Shown: positions 23,401-36,504, counted from the first letter of the stretch. The stretch is 64,000 nucleotides of DNA from Vanessa cardui (GCF_905220365.1 NC_061132.1:1984001-2048000); one strand, 5' to 3'. Notes: generated from the sequence alone by a model not told the origin. Made by a program: numbers and translations.

Positions 23401-26400
23401 TCTCGTGCCAGTGGTCAATAGCACTATTGACTATTTTAGATAATGTTTTATTTTCCAATCCAATTATCTTCCAAGCACATTCCATGCTAGTTTTCATCAT
23501 TCAGTACCCATCATGAGGTACTTTATATGATCATCAAAAATACAAAATACTATTAATAATATGAAAGGTTTGTATATTTAATAATGATGTCAATTACAGA
23601 CACACCGACGGTAAATATATTAACGCTCTGCATTCTGGGTTAGAAATTAGTATAAGCTCACGATCCATCACCGTTATTCCTAATCTATTAAAAAAAATGT
23701 CACAATTGACCCAAAAAGGGGTTTATTCTGATGTTACACGGTATGTTATCGAACGTCCATCTGTTGTTTAATGATTTAAAATTAAAAGGGTAAGGGATCA
23801 CCTGCCCCTTAATAGGTCAAGAATGAAATCTTAGATTATGTCTTTTTATTACTATTTTAATGGGGATTTTGTTAATTTTTTAAATGTTGCAACATTTTTA
23901 TGATAAGACTCGTGTAGTGTCGCAATTAAACGGTTATTTTTAATGTATTATTTTATATGTATGATGGCAGTATTGCTTGCTAAATTCGTAAGTTTCATGA
24001 TTATGTAAATATATTTGGTTTTTAAGAGGAGAATAAACCTTTATATGATTTTTATTGTATTAGTATCCAGGCTAAAGAATCTGGGAGCCACACTTTGAAG
24101 GCGCTTCTCATAGTATCCAAATTTATTGCAGATTATCACTTACATACTCAGTGATCATATTACTGATTGCTACTTACACTTATCAAAAGATCGTAACATC
24201 AAATATTACACATTGGCATTAATTACCTTCCGATAAATTCAATTTAACGGCAACACTATATTCGAATTCTATTTTATTATAATATTCATGTACTCATTTC
24301 CAGGCAGGCATCCTGTCACTAATAAAAAACACGTGACTATTCTAATCAATTTTCGATATTCGAATGTATCGTGTTAGATGGATATTAAAAAAAAAGTGTC
24401 GTCTTTATAGCGCAATGAAATTGAATTTGTCAATTTCGACGAGTTAACATTTTTATTGCTTCGATTTCCTTTAATCGCCGCGAGTGATATTCGAGACGTT
24501 GGAATTGAGGCTTTATTGTTTTTTAGGTAATTTTGTGATATTTGATCTATTATTTAAATTTCTAGAAAAAAATATGATATCTGTTATCGATAAAAAATTA
24601 ATGTTTGCGATTTATTTTTCATCCAATAAGGCGATTTCAAAATGTTTGTATTAAAAAAGTACTTATAAAGATATCAATAGAAATACAACGAATCGAAATT
24701 ACAAAATCCAATCCACGCTTAAGAAGAATGTGCGCAAACGTTTATTTGAAATGGCGGTAAAAATTCTCCCCGTATTTATACGTCATGCACTTAGCACACG
24801 TTCAAAAAGCACTCGCGTTTGCAAACAAAGAGTAACAGACGACTCGAAAATCCATCAATCAAAGAACTGCAATGAAATAATCGAATTTCTGAACGTCGAG
24901 TGCAGTTCAAAGCACAAACGAGGAACCGCAACAGATTAAAAAAAGTATAAAAAAGGTACACCAAGTTCCGAAATATGACTAATATCTGGCACAAAGTTCA
25001 GTGTCGATAACGCGTCTATGGCAACAAAAGGAGGAAGGACGAGGGAAGGAATTCAAAAAAGGAACGCTCCGAACGCACGGCATTTGAATTTCGACGAGAT
25101 AGATGCCGATTTCGATTTGGAATGCTTCCCATTCATAACACACAGATTATTATTGACATTTTGCAAACTGTCTTCAATATTTGTAAAGGAAATTTTCTGC
25201 ATATCTCATATTAAATTATTCGAATAAAAAAATACAAAACTATTTCACAAGTCTTGTAGCGGTTTTTCTTTCGTTATGAAAACTTTGTTATGGGTAAATA
25301 TATACGACCTCTTTGCATGAAAATAAATAATTATAACAGAATATAGGCCGTAAAAGAAACGTCGAACTAAAACGCATCGATTGAAAGCGAGTTCGCCAAC
25401 TTTGTCACGAAACCTATGCACGATAGATTTTAACTGCCATTCGCTATTACATATACAAAATTACAATAGCTATCATTATAAACGAAATGAGACTTTATAC
25501 GTTTGTGATAAGGTTCATTAATCTGGATGCGATTGTAACAGTAAGTTAGGTATGTCTTCGATGTTTTAAAAGTTTACGCGTGCGGTGATCGGTCTGTTTA
25601 GTTATATTTATGAGTGTGATAAAATTGTTTGCGGCCGTGTTCAGTTCATTTCAAATCAAGCACCTGTCTCCGTTTTATCTTTATTGTCTATAAAATTATC
25701 GAAAGTATTCATATAAATCATGAACGTTTTAGTTATCGGAAACAAAGGTACTGAGATATCGTGTACGTCGTTTGAAATTTCATATTTGAATTTCGAATTT
25801 TGAAGAGAAATACAAAACCGTTTATTTATAAAAATATTCAAATCCAGACTTTAAATATATACCAATTTATTATATAGACCCTTTTTATTTTTTGAAATAA
25901 GAATAAGTTAATAAAGGATTAATTTGTGTGTTTACGAACACTTACACACACACATATATATTTCACAGTTACGTCATTTGTAAATTTATCCACAAATGGC
26001 GGGAACATTCGAAATTGGAACTCGACGTCTAAGAAACGTGTTCGTAATAACAGTTACCAATGAAAGTGTCTAGTCATGCGACAATCGAGGAAAGCGGTAA
26101 CGATCATACCGAATTCAATAAGGACCCTTCGCCACACGACAAATTTACAATTCTAATATATAAGTAATTTAAACGATTTATATTTCACGTATTACAAACA
26201 CATTCGCATCGAAATATAGTTGTTAGGGCATAGTAGTAGTGACAAGCACGCAACTGGGGTTACCATGTCTTAACACTATTTTAAGACGCGATTAATCACT
26301 GTGAAATGTCAAACCACTAACGGTTACGTTACATATTTGTGATTTATTTGAATCAAAATAAATTTGTTCGAAATTTGAAATATAATTAGTAGACTCAAAA

Positions 26401-27547
26401 TGCTTTGCACTCCTTAATATACTTAATACGTTTTAATTTCTAATATTGAACAGAACTGAAACCACAGATGATCTAAATTGTTCAATCGTTGTATCATTCA
26501 ATTACCTTCAAATTAAAAATTTAAAAATACTTCGAAAATAACGGTTCTGTCTGCCCTTACTACATTAAAAATAAATCCTTAAAAAACTCATATAATGGTA
26601 TCCCCAATACAACGCCTTCCTGATCTCTATCGATGACAAAATTACGACTTCATGTCAAAAAATTCTAAACAATTGAAAATGTATTTTATGTAAACAACAT
26701 AAGGTCTAAATTAACCATTCAAAACATTATTACCGGTGGTAACTTACCCTAAGACGTTCGATTTTTAAACTGTCTTATTTAAGCGAAAGTTTTTTTTTTT
26801 GTAATCCACATCGTATTTTTTATATTTTATTTAAATCTCGAATATATTTATGGTATGTCATTAAAATCTCAAGAGGATATATATTCGGTGGAGACCTTGA
26901 CAATCAAAACGATTGACAAATGGCGGGAAATTCTTTCAACTGTCACTTTGAGAGCCATCTTTGTCCACTTGGCCTCGGAATACGTCTTTATTCTTCGGGT
27001 CTGATATTTGTGTAATAATATACTAAATCACTTTAATATTGGAATGTATATTTACAATTTTTACTCTATTTGAAACAGATACTCAAAATGGAGATTAATA
27101 CAATAAGATATATTTTTAGTGAGTTTATTTTTTTTTGACAAAATTTTGCTATTAATTAATTTTCTTTCTTACATTGATATTCATAATCAGATTGTACTCT
27201 AAGATTTGTACCATATACAAGTTTTTGTATAAACAAGGATTTTTTTTTACTCAGCTATAATGGATACAGCCCACAACCATTCAGCCAGGAACATAAAAGC
27301 AATGGGTTTTATGAACAATTTCTTTGATCATAATTAAGTAACTATTGTCTGTCGACATTAAAAAAAAACAATATATTGTGTTAATTCAACGTGGAAAGTA
27401 TCAATGTTTTAATAAGCGACCCGCCCGTCTTATCTATCGCATCTGCAGTCCCCTACTAATGAATATTAACTAATAACAAGTTGGAGCGAGTGAAGTGGGA
27501 ATTATTACTGTATGACTCACTTTTTTGATTATATAAGTAATTTTATA

Positions 27548-27660
27548 TATGCCCACGTGGCATGGTGGTCAGGACGTACGAGTTTTGAACGAAGATTTTG
27601 AGTTCAAAGTTTTTTATCCAGTGGTTGGTAAATATCGTGAGAAAACCTGCCGGTCAAATT
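27548..27660 (+). repeat. Relic tRNA-like SINE
   Basis: GCCCACGTGGCATGGTGGTC is followed by TTTGAGTTCAAAG in place of a B box and by CGTGAGAAAACCTGCCGG, which is like the central part of the Metulj-like SINE. Confidence 0.4.
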
Positions 27661-27674
27661 TTTCTTTTACGGAA

Positions 27675-27840
27675 TAGGTTAGCGGACGAGCATATAGGCC
27701 ACCTGATGGTAAGTGGTCACCATCACCCATAACCCATGAAGCTGTAAGAAAACTAAACCATTCCTTACATCGTCATCGTAATAATATATGTATATTTTCC
27801 TGTCATATACCAGTCGGTACCAGTATTGGAATAATGGAAT
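27675..27840 (+). repeat. GGTAAGTGGTCACCAT family element, 5' part
   Basis: AGCGGACGAGCATATAGGCC, ACCTGATGGTAAGTGGTCAC and CCATTCCTTACATCGTC are conserved; the 3' part decays after about 27790. Confidence 0.6.
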
Positions 27841-27984
27841 AAACAGCACGCTATATCTTTGAAGGGAAAGGTCGTCCTAGCTTAGAAGTGAGACTTACAG
27901 TTACTTTCTGAGTAACTTATTCGTAATAATAATTTAAATTCTTCGCACGGCTGTAATACTTTGAATAAAAAAAAATAAAAAACT

Positions 27985-28012
27985 AAAATTCGAAATTCGA
28001 AATTCGAAATAG
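27985..28012. repeat. AAATTCG heptamer run
   Basis: Three consecutive AAATTCG units plus a partial one, built from the same TTCGAA core as the dispersed palindromic motif elsewhere in the window. Confidence 0.7.
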
Positions 28013-29566
28013 TCCTGAGTGACCGCAAGTCAGTCGATAGACGGAATCGATCGGAGGCGGTTCGTGCTTGTAATCCTGTTTGCATATCGCCGCACGAAAC
28101 TCGCACTTATCATGTTTATTGATTGACACGCCAGTAATTCACCGTTTCACCCTCGTGTAGTGTAAATTAAAGGATATAGCGAATAACTCATTTTGGACTG
28201 GGGCCTTACGAGGAAGTCAAATTCGAGCAGCCTGTATAAACCTAACGATATATGGCATTCACGACATACTTCTGTAGAAACAATTACATTGATATGAAAT
28301 CCACTGGTGAATGGATGTTAAATCAAAGTATAATTCTATATTTAAAAATGACATTCGCAAATATATTTTTTAAAAATAGAGTATTTAATTTTTTTATCAA
28401 AGGTAATACAACATACAGCCTCAGGTACAAAAATAGTATTTATACATACGATAATTCTTTTTTTAATTATATATGATTCTTAGTTTACATCTAGGTTTTA
28501 ATCTAGGTGCAAGTCATTCAGCCTGTGCCTTGCGACCGGTGTCCAAGTTTTGAAATTTACAAGTGACAGTTTTATAACTTTTTGTTCGTAGTAACTTAGT
28601 TTTAGGCGTGTCCTTCTCACTAGTATTTATTTTATTATAAATTAGTGTCTCGCGACGCGTGCGATACTATCAAAATGTATTAAAATCAGAGGGTTTTAAG
28701 TAATTACATTTTTAAATTTAAAATTTTTATTGTGCCTTTATTTTATACTTAGGTATATGTATTTCAAATTTCGATTTCTTTTATACTTAAGAAACCTAAA
28801 GCTAGATAGATGTTAGCTCCTTAATAAGTTACTCCTACCTCTAAGATTACTCTTTTAAACGTATGCAGTTAATTAGATAAATATTCTTCATACATCCTCC
28901 TTGTATATTTACTCGTTTATTTAGAAAGGCTTACAACATACTTAGTTAGTCAAACATTAAAACGACTTCAATTGTTTATTAAAATTAACCCAATTTTTTT
29001 ACCCATACATTTTCCTTAATATTTTACATACTCCCCTACATCTCATATAACAACTTTAAATATACTATACGTGAGTTTAGGCATAGTGTTTTCTCAACAA
29101 AACAAAGGCTTTAAAGCGTTTTCAAATGTAATGTCTAAAGAGTTTCAATAAATACGATCTAAAATACGTAGTGAGCAAACGTTAAAACGGCAGGCAAAAA
29201 AACGATTAAGGGCGTCGAAGTCTTGGCGCGTGTGAACCGACTACTCCTTTACACCGAGCTGTCAATTTCCTTTTTTTTTTTCTTCGCGATATCAGCCTGA
29301 GCATCGAACATAACCAAATTAGTTTCGACACGAACACCCCAGTGGCCGATTGTCTGCCGGTTCACAATGGAATCGATATAAAACTTCCCCTTTCAATATT
29401 TCTTTTTTTCTATTTCAGGTCGTCAGGCACAACACAATAAGAAACTGACGTTAAACAAAGAAACGGCACGCGAACGGAAAAAAAAGAACAATTCAAATTC
29501 GAACATCGATACTGGCAATCGAGAAGTTTGATAAACTGGCCGCATAGAGAACTGTCGTCTATTGGT

Positions 29567-29620
29567 ATGGAAATGTGGCGTTCGATGTTTGAATTAGGCG
29601 TGTGCGCCTCGAGAGGGTGA
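29567..29620 (+). other. Upstream ORF 1 in the cut 5' UTR (17 codons)
   Basis: An ATG in GGTATGG context opens 17 codons (MEMWRSMFELGVCASRG) and stops at TGA 29618-29620, 43 bases before the main start. It is in a different frame from Cut and has +4 G. It could reduce initiation at the weak main ATG. Translation is inferred only. Confidence 0.4.
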
Positions 29621-29629
29621 CGGGTCATT

Positions 29630-29644
29630 ATGCGCCGGGAGTGA
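29630..29644 (+). other. Upstream ORF 2 in the cut 5' UTR (4 codons)
   Basis: ATG CGC CGG GAG TGA encodes MRRE and ends 19 bases before the main ATG. Such minimal uORFs close to the main start can impose reinitiation control; here that is inference. Confidence 0.35.
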
Positions 29645-29663
29645 GCGCGGTGCGGACGTCCGG

Positions 29664-29786
29664 ATGCACCCGACCGGCGCGGCCAGCCTGCCCGCCGCAC
29701 CCGAGGCGGAGGTGCAAGCTATGCACTCGATGGACTGGCTCTTCAAGAAGGAAAGGATATATCTCCTAGCGCAGTTCTGGCAACAG
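29664..29786 (+). CDS. ct: Homeobox protein cut, first coding exon (partial CDS)
   Basis: This exon encodes the N-terminal 41 residues of Cut, a nuclear transcription factor with CUT repeats and a homeodomain that in flies specifies external sensory organs and the wing margin downstream of Notch. The reading frame starts at the first ATG after an in-frame TAG (29595-29597) and ends with CAG at a GTAATT splice donor, phase 0. Residues 24-41 read DWLFKKERIYLLAQFWQQ. Drosophila Cut, as recalled, has DWFFKKEQIYLLAQFWQQ, preceded by the same number of residues (23) and by a similar MxPT opening, which supports this start over in-frame ATGs at 29721 and 29730. The start context (CGG before ATG) is weak. 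Only the leading helix is encoded here; the coiled coil, CUT domains and homeodomain are missing and should lie to the right of the window. Identity is confident; exact start is less so. Confidence 0.85.
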
Positions 29787-32635
29787 GTAATTAATAACAA
29801 AAAAAAAGTATAACTAATCACTCGACTTCTAATTACAGATACATAATCCCCAGCCATTACAAGTAATGGAGATACCGCAGCCCATCTACATATTACGGCA
29901 ATAACAAAAAGCAGTATACCCACAAAATCAATTAATAGTAACGCATTAGAACCGCAATTAACCTGTAACCGAGCGGGTCGGGCATTACGCGAGCCGATCT
30001 GAGCCTCTAAACAATTATGTCTATTGTTACAACAACCGTTATGCAAATATCTGATCGACTTTGAACGGACAGATACGATGTTTGCACACTGACGCACTTA
30101 CAATCACAAACACACACGTAACACACACATACATACAATAAATCATGAATAATACTTTATATTCAATTTGTACAGCAGACTTTTATAATATTTTCAGAAC
30201 TACCAAATAAATAAAATCCACAAAGATAGATTATGCACCGAGATAAACAGACGTGGCTTGTTTTGAAACGAATGAAATTCGAAATTTAAAATGGAATAGG
30301 AAATGGCGAATCGGTTATTCTCGAAGGCAATAGACACGGCTAATGTATTCATAGATAATTATCTCACCTCGATAGAGATGTAGAGGATGTTGCGTAACAA
30401 TGAATAAGAGGAACTGAGCGTTTTAATAGCATCGAATGAATTTTTCAAGGTTCTGAAGATAAGATTTACATTCACTTTATGTAAGCATTCAAGATTCTTA
30501 AAACTACTTTGAAATGTGTACATATAGCTGTTTGTTGACGTTATAAATATAACATATACGATACTTTCATATATAAATACATATAACACATATATAAATT
30601 TAATGCCATATTTATTATCTAAATAAAAACACAATTCACTAAGAGTACTATGTTATTTGTTAAATAGATCTCGTAATGACCTCTGCGAGCAATTAAACTT
30701 GATGCCATATCTGTTAATCGCTGATCTATGACATCGCCATTGATTTCAGATGCTGTCAACTACAATTATGCCATTAAATGGCTGAACTCTAATAATTGCA
30801 TTAAATTGCATTCTCGTAACATTATAAAGTATAAACAAGTTATAATATTGCGATTATATTCAAACACGACCGAAATATTTACCTGCTTATTTATGAATAT
30901 AAAAATATATATATTCAGTTTTGAAAATAGAGTTTTACACTCGTGTAAAAATAATTAATTATTTAAAAAAAGGCGTTCTATATTTAAATTTACCTACGTC
31001 ATAGTCATTTCGTCTTCATATCATAAAAGTAAAAACATTGCAGCAACAATTACCCGCACATTAGTTTTACAAGTACTAATCAGAATGCAAATTTGCAATA
31101 TAAAATTCTAAAAAAAAACCAAGTAAATAGCTATAAATTTAACATTCAAAGTAGTAACTCCGTCTTAATTACATCATTAAGAGTTAATTGTTGTTTTCCA
31201 ATCGATCCTGTACAGATATTTGGAGCGGAACAATTAGTGAGGAATCATTGGCAACGATCACCACTTAAACTGCCAATAATGCGTTGTGTCCAATGTTATC
31301 TGTGACTAATAATATACCTATACAGATTAATAAAAAAACGCTGAGCATTACGCATCGACCGTTCCAATTTCAAATTAATTCGAAACTTAATAATTTTCAC
31401 CGAGCTAAACTATCCATTTAAATTTCGAACATCGACGTTCGATTTTTAATTCGAAACAGCCATCCTATTCTGGAGCGACGCCACAATATTATTCGTAATA
31501 GCAACGAATATGAACAATAGGGGCCCATATTAAAATCGCGATGCGAAATAAATATTCATCCGCGTTCAAGGAACGGGCCCCGGCGATGCGTCCCAGTGAT
31601 ACACTGCACATTTGAATGCTGAGTCCCGATAGTATTGTTTTAGTATTACTAGCAAAGCACCCACTAAGCCTTATATTGATTAAAAAGCATATTTACATTT
31701 AAATTTACATATGCCGTGCCTCGAATCGCACTTATCGATTACAAGTCGCAAGGACGTTTTGTTCTACCTCGGATTAAATGCTGCTTGGAATTCTGCGATG
31801 TTTCTCGCTCGGAAAGCTGCGAGTGGGTGTTTCGCTGTAATGATTAACGCCTAATCGAAGTCTCATTGACTTCGTAATGAAAAATCGCGCTTCTCTGAAG
31901 TCCGCTGATAAATATCTGTCGGCCGCGGGACGCATAAATATACTCCTTAACTTAAATTAATTAATGTGTCATTATTTTTATTTACTTGCGTATTTTCTGG
32001 TTTTAAATACATAATTAGTTACTCTATATGGTGATGAAGAACTTTTTACTGAGTTAAGCCTATCCTTTACGAATGTCAAATTGGTTTGAAGAGCTGTTGG
32101 TAAAGATTATGTATATTAAATGCCATTCGTAATTACGATACATTTCGACTAGACAAAAACAGTTATTAAACGTTTAGTTACCATATATCACAATTACACG
32201 AAATGTGTGAATTGGGTTAGTGTTGCCATTGCAAAAAATATAGAACTATATAACAGAACATGTTCTTTAAAACTTATAATTGCACGAATACTATACAAAT
32301 ATAGTATCTGTTAGTACGTCATCGCATTACCTTTAAATGAGGCAACCCCAAGTGAAATTGCAGCACGAACGTCGGTTTATAATTCCCAATTAAAACGAGT
32401 CCATACGTTTATTGTTCTCAGCGGTATCAATCGTTATGAAGCGCTCGTAAAGCGAAGTATCGCTTCAAAACCAATATCAATAAACGCGCCATTAGCCACC
32501 CATCTCGGGACAGAACGTTTAAAACCGCATCAAAAGCGATCGGCCGTTGAGGTAACCCGTTGGAGTTTGTTCCCTGCTCGATTTTTCAGACCTTGTCGTT
32601 TAAATTGATCCTGTATTAATTATGTTTATTAGAGA

Positions 32636-32815
32636 GTGAGCCAGTGTTACTACAGGCACTCAGGATATGGTATCTTAGTTTCCAATTCGCCCAAGGTTGG
32701 TAGCACATTGGTGACGTAAAAAATGATTAATATTTCTAACAGCGCCAATATTATTGGGCGGTGATGATCACTTACCATCAGATGCTACATTCGCCTGCCA
32801 GCCTACCTAACATAA
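32636..32815 (-). repeat. GGTAAGTGGTCACCAT family element in intron 2
   Basis: The plus strand reads GAGTGAGCCAGTGTTACTAC, CCAAGGTTGGTAGCACATTG and GATCACTTACCATCAGATGC, the complement of the family. It is the only clear repeat between 29.8 and 36.5 kb. Confidence 0.6.
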
Positions 32816-34006
32816 AAAACCACATTAATCAATGAATACAATTCGGTAAATTTGATTATAGAATTTTGTATATGTTATCAATTATATAATTATTATTAAT
32901 ATTCAGTATATAAAACTGATTAATGAAATATAATGCAAATAAGTTAAAATAAATGGTACATCATTAAAACCGGTTTGATCCGGATTAAACTAAAAAGACA
33001 AATAGCCTATAAAAGGTACAAATACGAATTGAGCGAGCAGGGAATAATCCTTCGTTAATAAAACTAACAATTAACGTCTATAAACCGATGCGCCGACGTC
33101 GATCGTTTATTTATCCTCAGAATATGACCGCCGATAACATTCGATCGATTTTAAACAGTTCTAATTATAGCTATTGCTTTACGATCAACGGTAGCGAAAC
33201 TTAAATTTGGAATGGTTTATTTCGAAGTGAGAGTTTTTTTTTATTGTTGCCGCGCTTGGCGCCAGTATTTTGCTTTGATTTTATTTTATTTATTGATTTC
33301 GTTGTTTTTCGAGAAATACATAACTGCAATATGTTGGTTTGATTAGTATAGTTATTGTTAAAATAATTGCATGAAAGTACGCTAAAAAATTCAACATAAA
33401 GATTAAAAATAACGGTCTTAATTAGGGCTGAATTCGAACCGATTTAATTAATCGACTCGATACATCGGTATCGGTTCGCATCGCACGCATTTCCCTACGG
33501 AATGCCATCGGTTACCGTAGTTCCCACAGCCGTGGTATGGAATGTGTACCATTCACGGGGCAAAGGGAAGGTTTTGGACAAAAAGTCCGCAGCTTTCCCA
33601 TGCCCTGTCCCAAGGATAGACAGGCAGATTGAATTGTTCTCTTTTATTATTATTTAATTTGGATATGTCTTAAGTTATTACCGTGGCGGTATTACGAAAC
33701 TTCCAGGAACATAAAATTATTTGCAATCTTCACTTGAATCGTCGATATTTCTGTTACATTTATTGAGCTTCATTACGCTTCAGACTCAGCCGAGTGAGAC
33801 TTTGTTTAAACTTTCTTCAATTATTAAGAAAAATCTAAATAAATTGTTTATAGACACATTCATATCGCAAACATTCGTTGAAAATGTAAATACAAATTTA
33901 TTTTAAAACGCTAATCATCTAAGACGAACAAAAAATGATGTAACACAGAACGTGGAGTCCGCAGCGATCTCGGCCCGAACCAAAAGAACTTAACCTGTAT
34001 TTAAAA

Positions 34007-35486
34007 ATCGATTGCAACCAAAAAATTGTCACTGACAAATGATTCGAACGCCTTGCGGTTGAAATTACGAATTCAAATCTTCGAATTTCGAACAAAAAGC
34101 TCCATTAACCGTCGGTTGTTACCTTTTTTAGGCTGTCGATGATTTCGGGGCTAATCGTGTTTTTTGTCGATACGTTTCGACTAATCGATGCATTGGCCTC
34201 ACTAATTCGATTTGCGCTCCACCCACCGCATCTATAAGTGGGCGTGACCTATCGATACTTTATCCGGATCATTACCCAACTACTCGACCCATTTAAAAAC
34301 TCGATTCGATAAATGCGAAGCACGAAATGCATTCGATATTTAAATGCGGAGCTATTTAGCTACAACATTGAATCTGGAGTCGACGAACTCGCGAATAAAA
34401 ACCGGACATTTCGAAGTGACACACGTCATTGTTACTTTTGGGATGTCATTTGGGAAGCATTCGAATCGATTCGGATAATCGAGCGTTCAGAATACCTCTC
34501 ACTCGATAATTTAATAAAAGAAAGAAAAAAATATATAATAAAATCGATTGTGGTCGGCGGCTGGTACAGTCGAATCATCAAGCGCTGATGGTTTTTTAAT
34601 GATATTTTTCACAATCGGCCCGATCATTGATGGTTGTTAGGAAGGCGACGCCTCGAGACACGGACGTATGCACGATACATTTTTGTCGAATAGTAATCTT
34701 TATGATTATTGCCTTGAGAACTTCAGCCTGTGAAGTCAATTACGACTTAGATGTTTACAAGCGATTTACGCCACTATTACAAGCGGCATTACTATTTTTT
34801 TTGTTTAACCGTGAGATTAAAAATAACAGTGATTCTAATCTTTGTCAGTAGTAAACTAGTTCGGTAGTTAAATTTCTGTTCTTAACACATCCAGGTCATT
34901 GTAAAGAAATAATATTTATTTAATTCAGTTATGATTCTTTATTTAAGTTTATTTTTTAATGTTAAGCAAAGATCGTATAAACAACTAACAAATATTGACA
35001 AACGATCCAAGGTGAAAAAAAAAAAACATTAACATTTAATAGAGAGATCATTAGCGAACAAAGGAAACCTCCGTCATTATTTAAGGACTGTGCCAAAAAT
35101 TACTTCAAAGATAATTATTTCTTTTTTATATATATATATCTAAGGCAAAAACAATCCTCATGTCGCTTCTAAGTTTTAACAAATTATATCATAAGTGAGA
35201 AAATCTCCAATTTGTGTTTAAGTCTATGTATTCTCCTTATTTGTCTATTAAGTAATCAATGTCAACTCTAAAAATATAAAGCACTAATAACTCTGTTAAT
35301 ACGCTGAGATTCAATACTATAACTATAATTAGACCTATTATATAAGTACTAGAAGTCTTATCCCGTTTTTCCAATAAAATATTCAATGTAAATAATAATT
35401 ACAAAAATACTTAAAAGTCACGTCATAATTAAATAATCGACAATTAACAAAATCGATTAGAAAATCGATATAGAAATAAAATCGAT
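34007..35486. promoter_or_regulatory. Cluster of ATCGAT sites in cut intron 2
   Basis: Eight ATCGAT hexamers lie at 34007, 34184, 34251, 34465, 34543, 35452, 35464 and 35481, the last three within 35 bases. ATCGAT is the core bound by CUT repeats and the homeodomain of Cut/CUX proteins, so autoregulation is an attractive reading. It is also the DREF core; the one at 34251 extends to the full palindrome TATCGATA. Another site lies just upstream at 33144. Whether this is an enhancer is inference. Confidence 0.4.
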
Positions 35487-36504
35487 TAGTTGATAGATCG
35501 TACGTGTTCAGTGTGATTTACGATCGCGTTACAGACGTTCGAATTGATGTCTCGTGCAAAAGGTTAATTGGTCTTGAATTAAATATAAACTGAAATAATT
35601 AATTTAATCTTTATTTATAAGTTCAGTTAATTTTATTTTAATTTATTTGTTTAATTATATTGAGCTAGAAAAGTTTCTATTTGAATGCAACGATTTCTTT
35701 TGAAAAAATTTGAAAAAAGAATACATTCTGAATGAACAAATGTTAAATTGTTTTTCTTTTATTAATGCACGATAAATTCGAATATAATTTAAAAAAAAGA
35801 ACAGGACAGCTTCAAGGAGTAAAACATAGTCGTTTTATAATAAAAAATATTTCATTTACAATGGAGAATAACAAGAAATACAAACTATTACCTTTCTCTG
35901 TCTCAAACACGTTTCAAAACTTAATAACTAACTTCAGAACGTAGAAGCGATTATAGTCACAAAAGATACAAGCTTCATATTTACGATTCAATTATATTTA
36001 TCAAGCGAAATTATACCTTATGCCCTTGATATAAGGTTATTAAAAGTATTTTTAAATACGAAACTATTTTTTGCAATTACTTACATTTATTTGCGGATGG
36101 GAAATCAGTCTTTAAATAGAAATGCACTTTACTGCACGGGATTAAAGTTTATAATTATATTGTAATGTTTTTTTGATTATTTGTTGTTAGTTTGTTTTTC
36201 ATTGAAATGTCATCCCTTCTGCATGCTTTGAATGATCTCTATCGAAAGTATAGTTCGCATAATGTAATTAATAAATACTTACATTGAATTATTGGAAACT
36301 TTATTATTTAATTTGAATGACAGTAAAACCTTTTTTTTTGAGTAACGTATAGAAGTTTTGATTAAAAAAAGACTTTCTATCATGTAATATACTTTTATAG
36401 CTATTAATTAAAAAACTCCCTCAAGGGGTGTATCAAATAAAGTAGGTTATGTCCATTATTGGAATACAAACCATATTCACAATAAAATCCATCTTTTTTT
36501 TTAT

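Larger units (their letters stand above)
11636..29418 (+). other. ct: Putative intron 1 of cut
   Basis: The interval runs from the GTAAGT donor to the TTTCAG acceptor. It holds a minisatellite, one TA microsatellite, several degraded repeats and no recognisable protein or RNA gene. The proximal 2.7 kb (11636-14350) is very AT-rich with no repeat I recognise. 15400-17600, 18000-20340, 23400-27540 and 28140-29295 are also plain single-copy-looking DNA. The region around 24700-25230 is less AT-rich and could hold conserved non-coding sequence, but I see no exon. Confidence 0.45.
29419..29663 (+). other. ct: 5' UTR part of the first coding exon of cut
   Basis: A pyrimidine-rich tract followed by TTTCAG at 29413-29418 gives a good 3' splice site, so the exon probably begins at 29419. 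A second acceptor with a longer T-run ends at 29295 (GATATCAG) and could give a longer exon. The leader contains stops in the coding frame and two short upstream ORFs (29567-29620 and 29630-29644). GC content rises sharply from about 29580 onwards. A transcription start within this block instead of splicing cannot be excluded from sequence alone. Confidence 0.55.

Noticed and set aside
24730..25227. Two consecutive ORFs of 69 codons as a possible nested gene
   Set aside because: They are in less AT-rich DNA and have no recognisable domain or splice context. An antisense ORF of similar length overlaps the first.
29594..30097. Antisense ORF of 167 codons, the longest in the window
   Set aside because: It lies opposite the cut coding exon and runs across its splice donor into the intron. 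Its length follows from the GC-rich exon having few antisense stops; no domain is recognisable.
34313..34588. 91-codon ORF with mixed protein-like composition
   Set aside because: It overlaps the ATCGAT cluster, which supplies many of its Ile/Arg/Asp codons. No family resemblance was found. Expression data would be needed to revive it.
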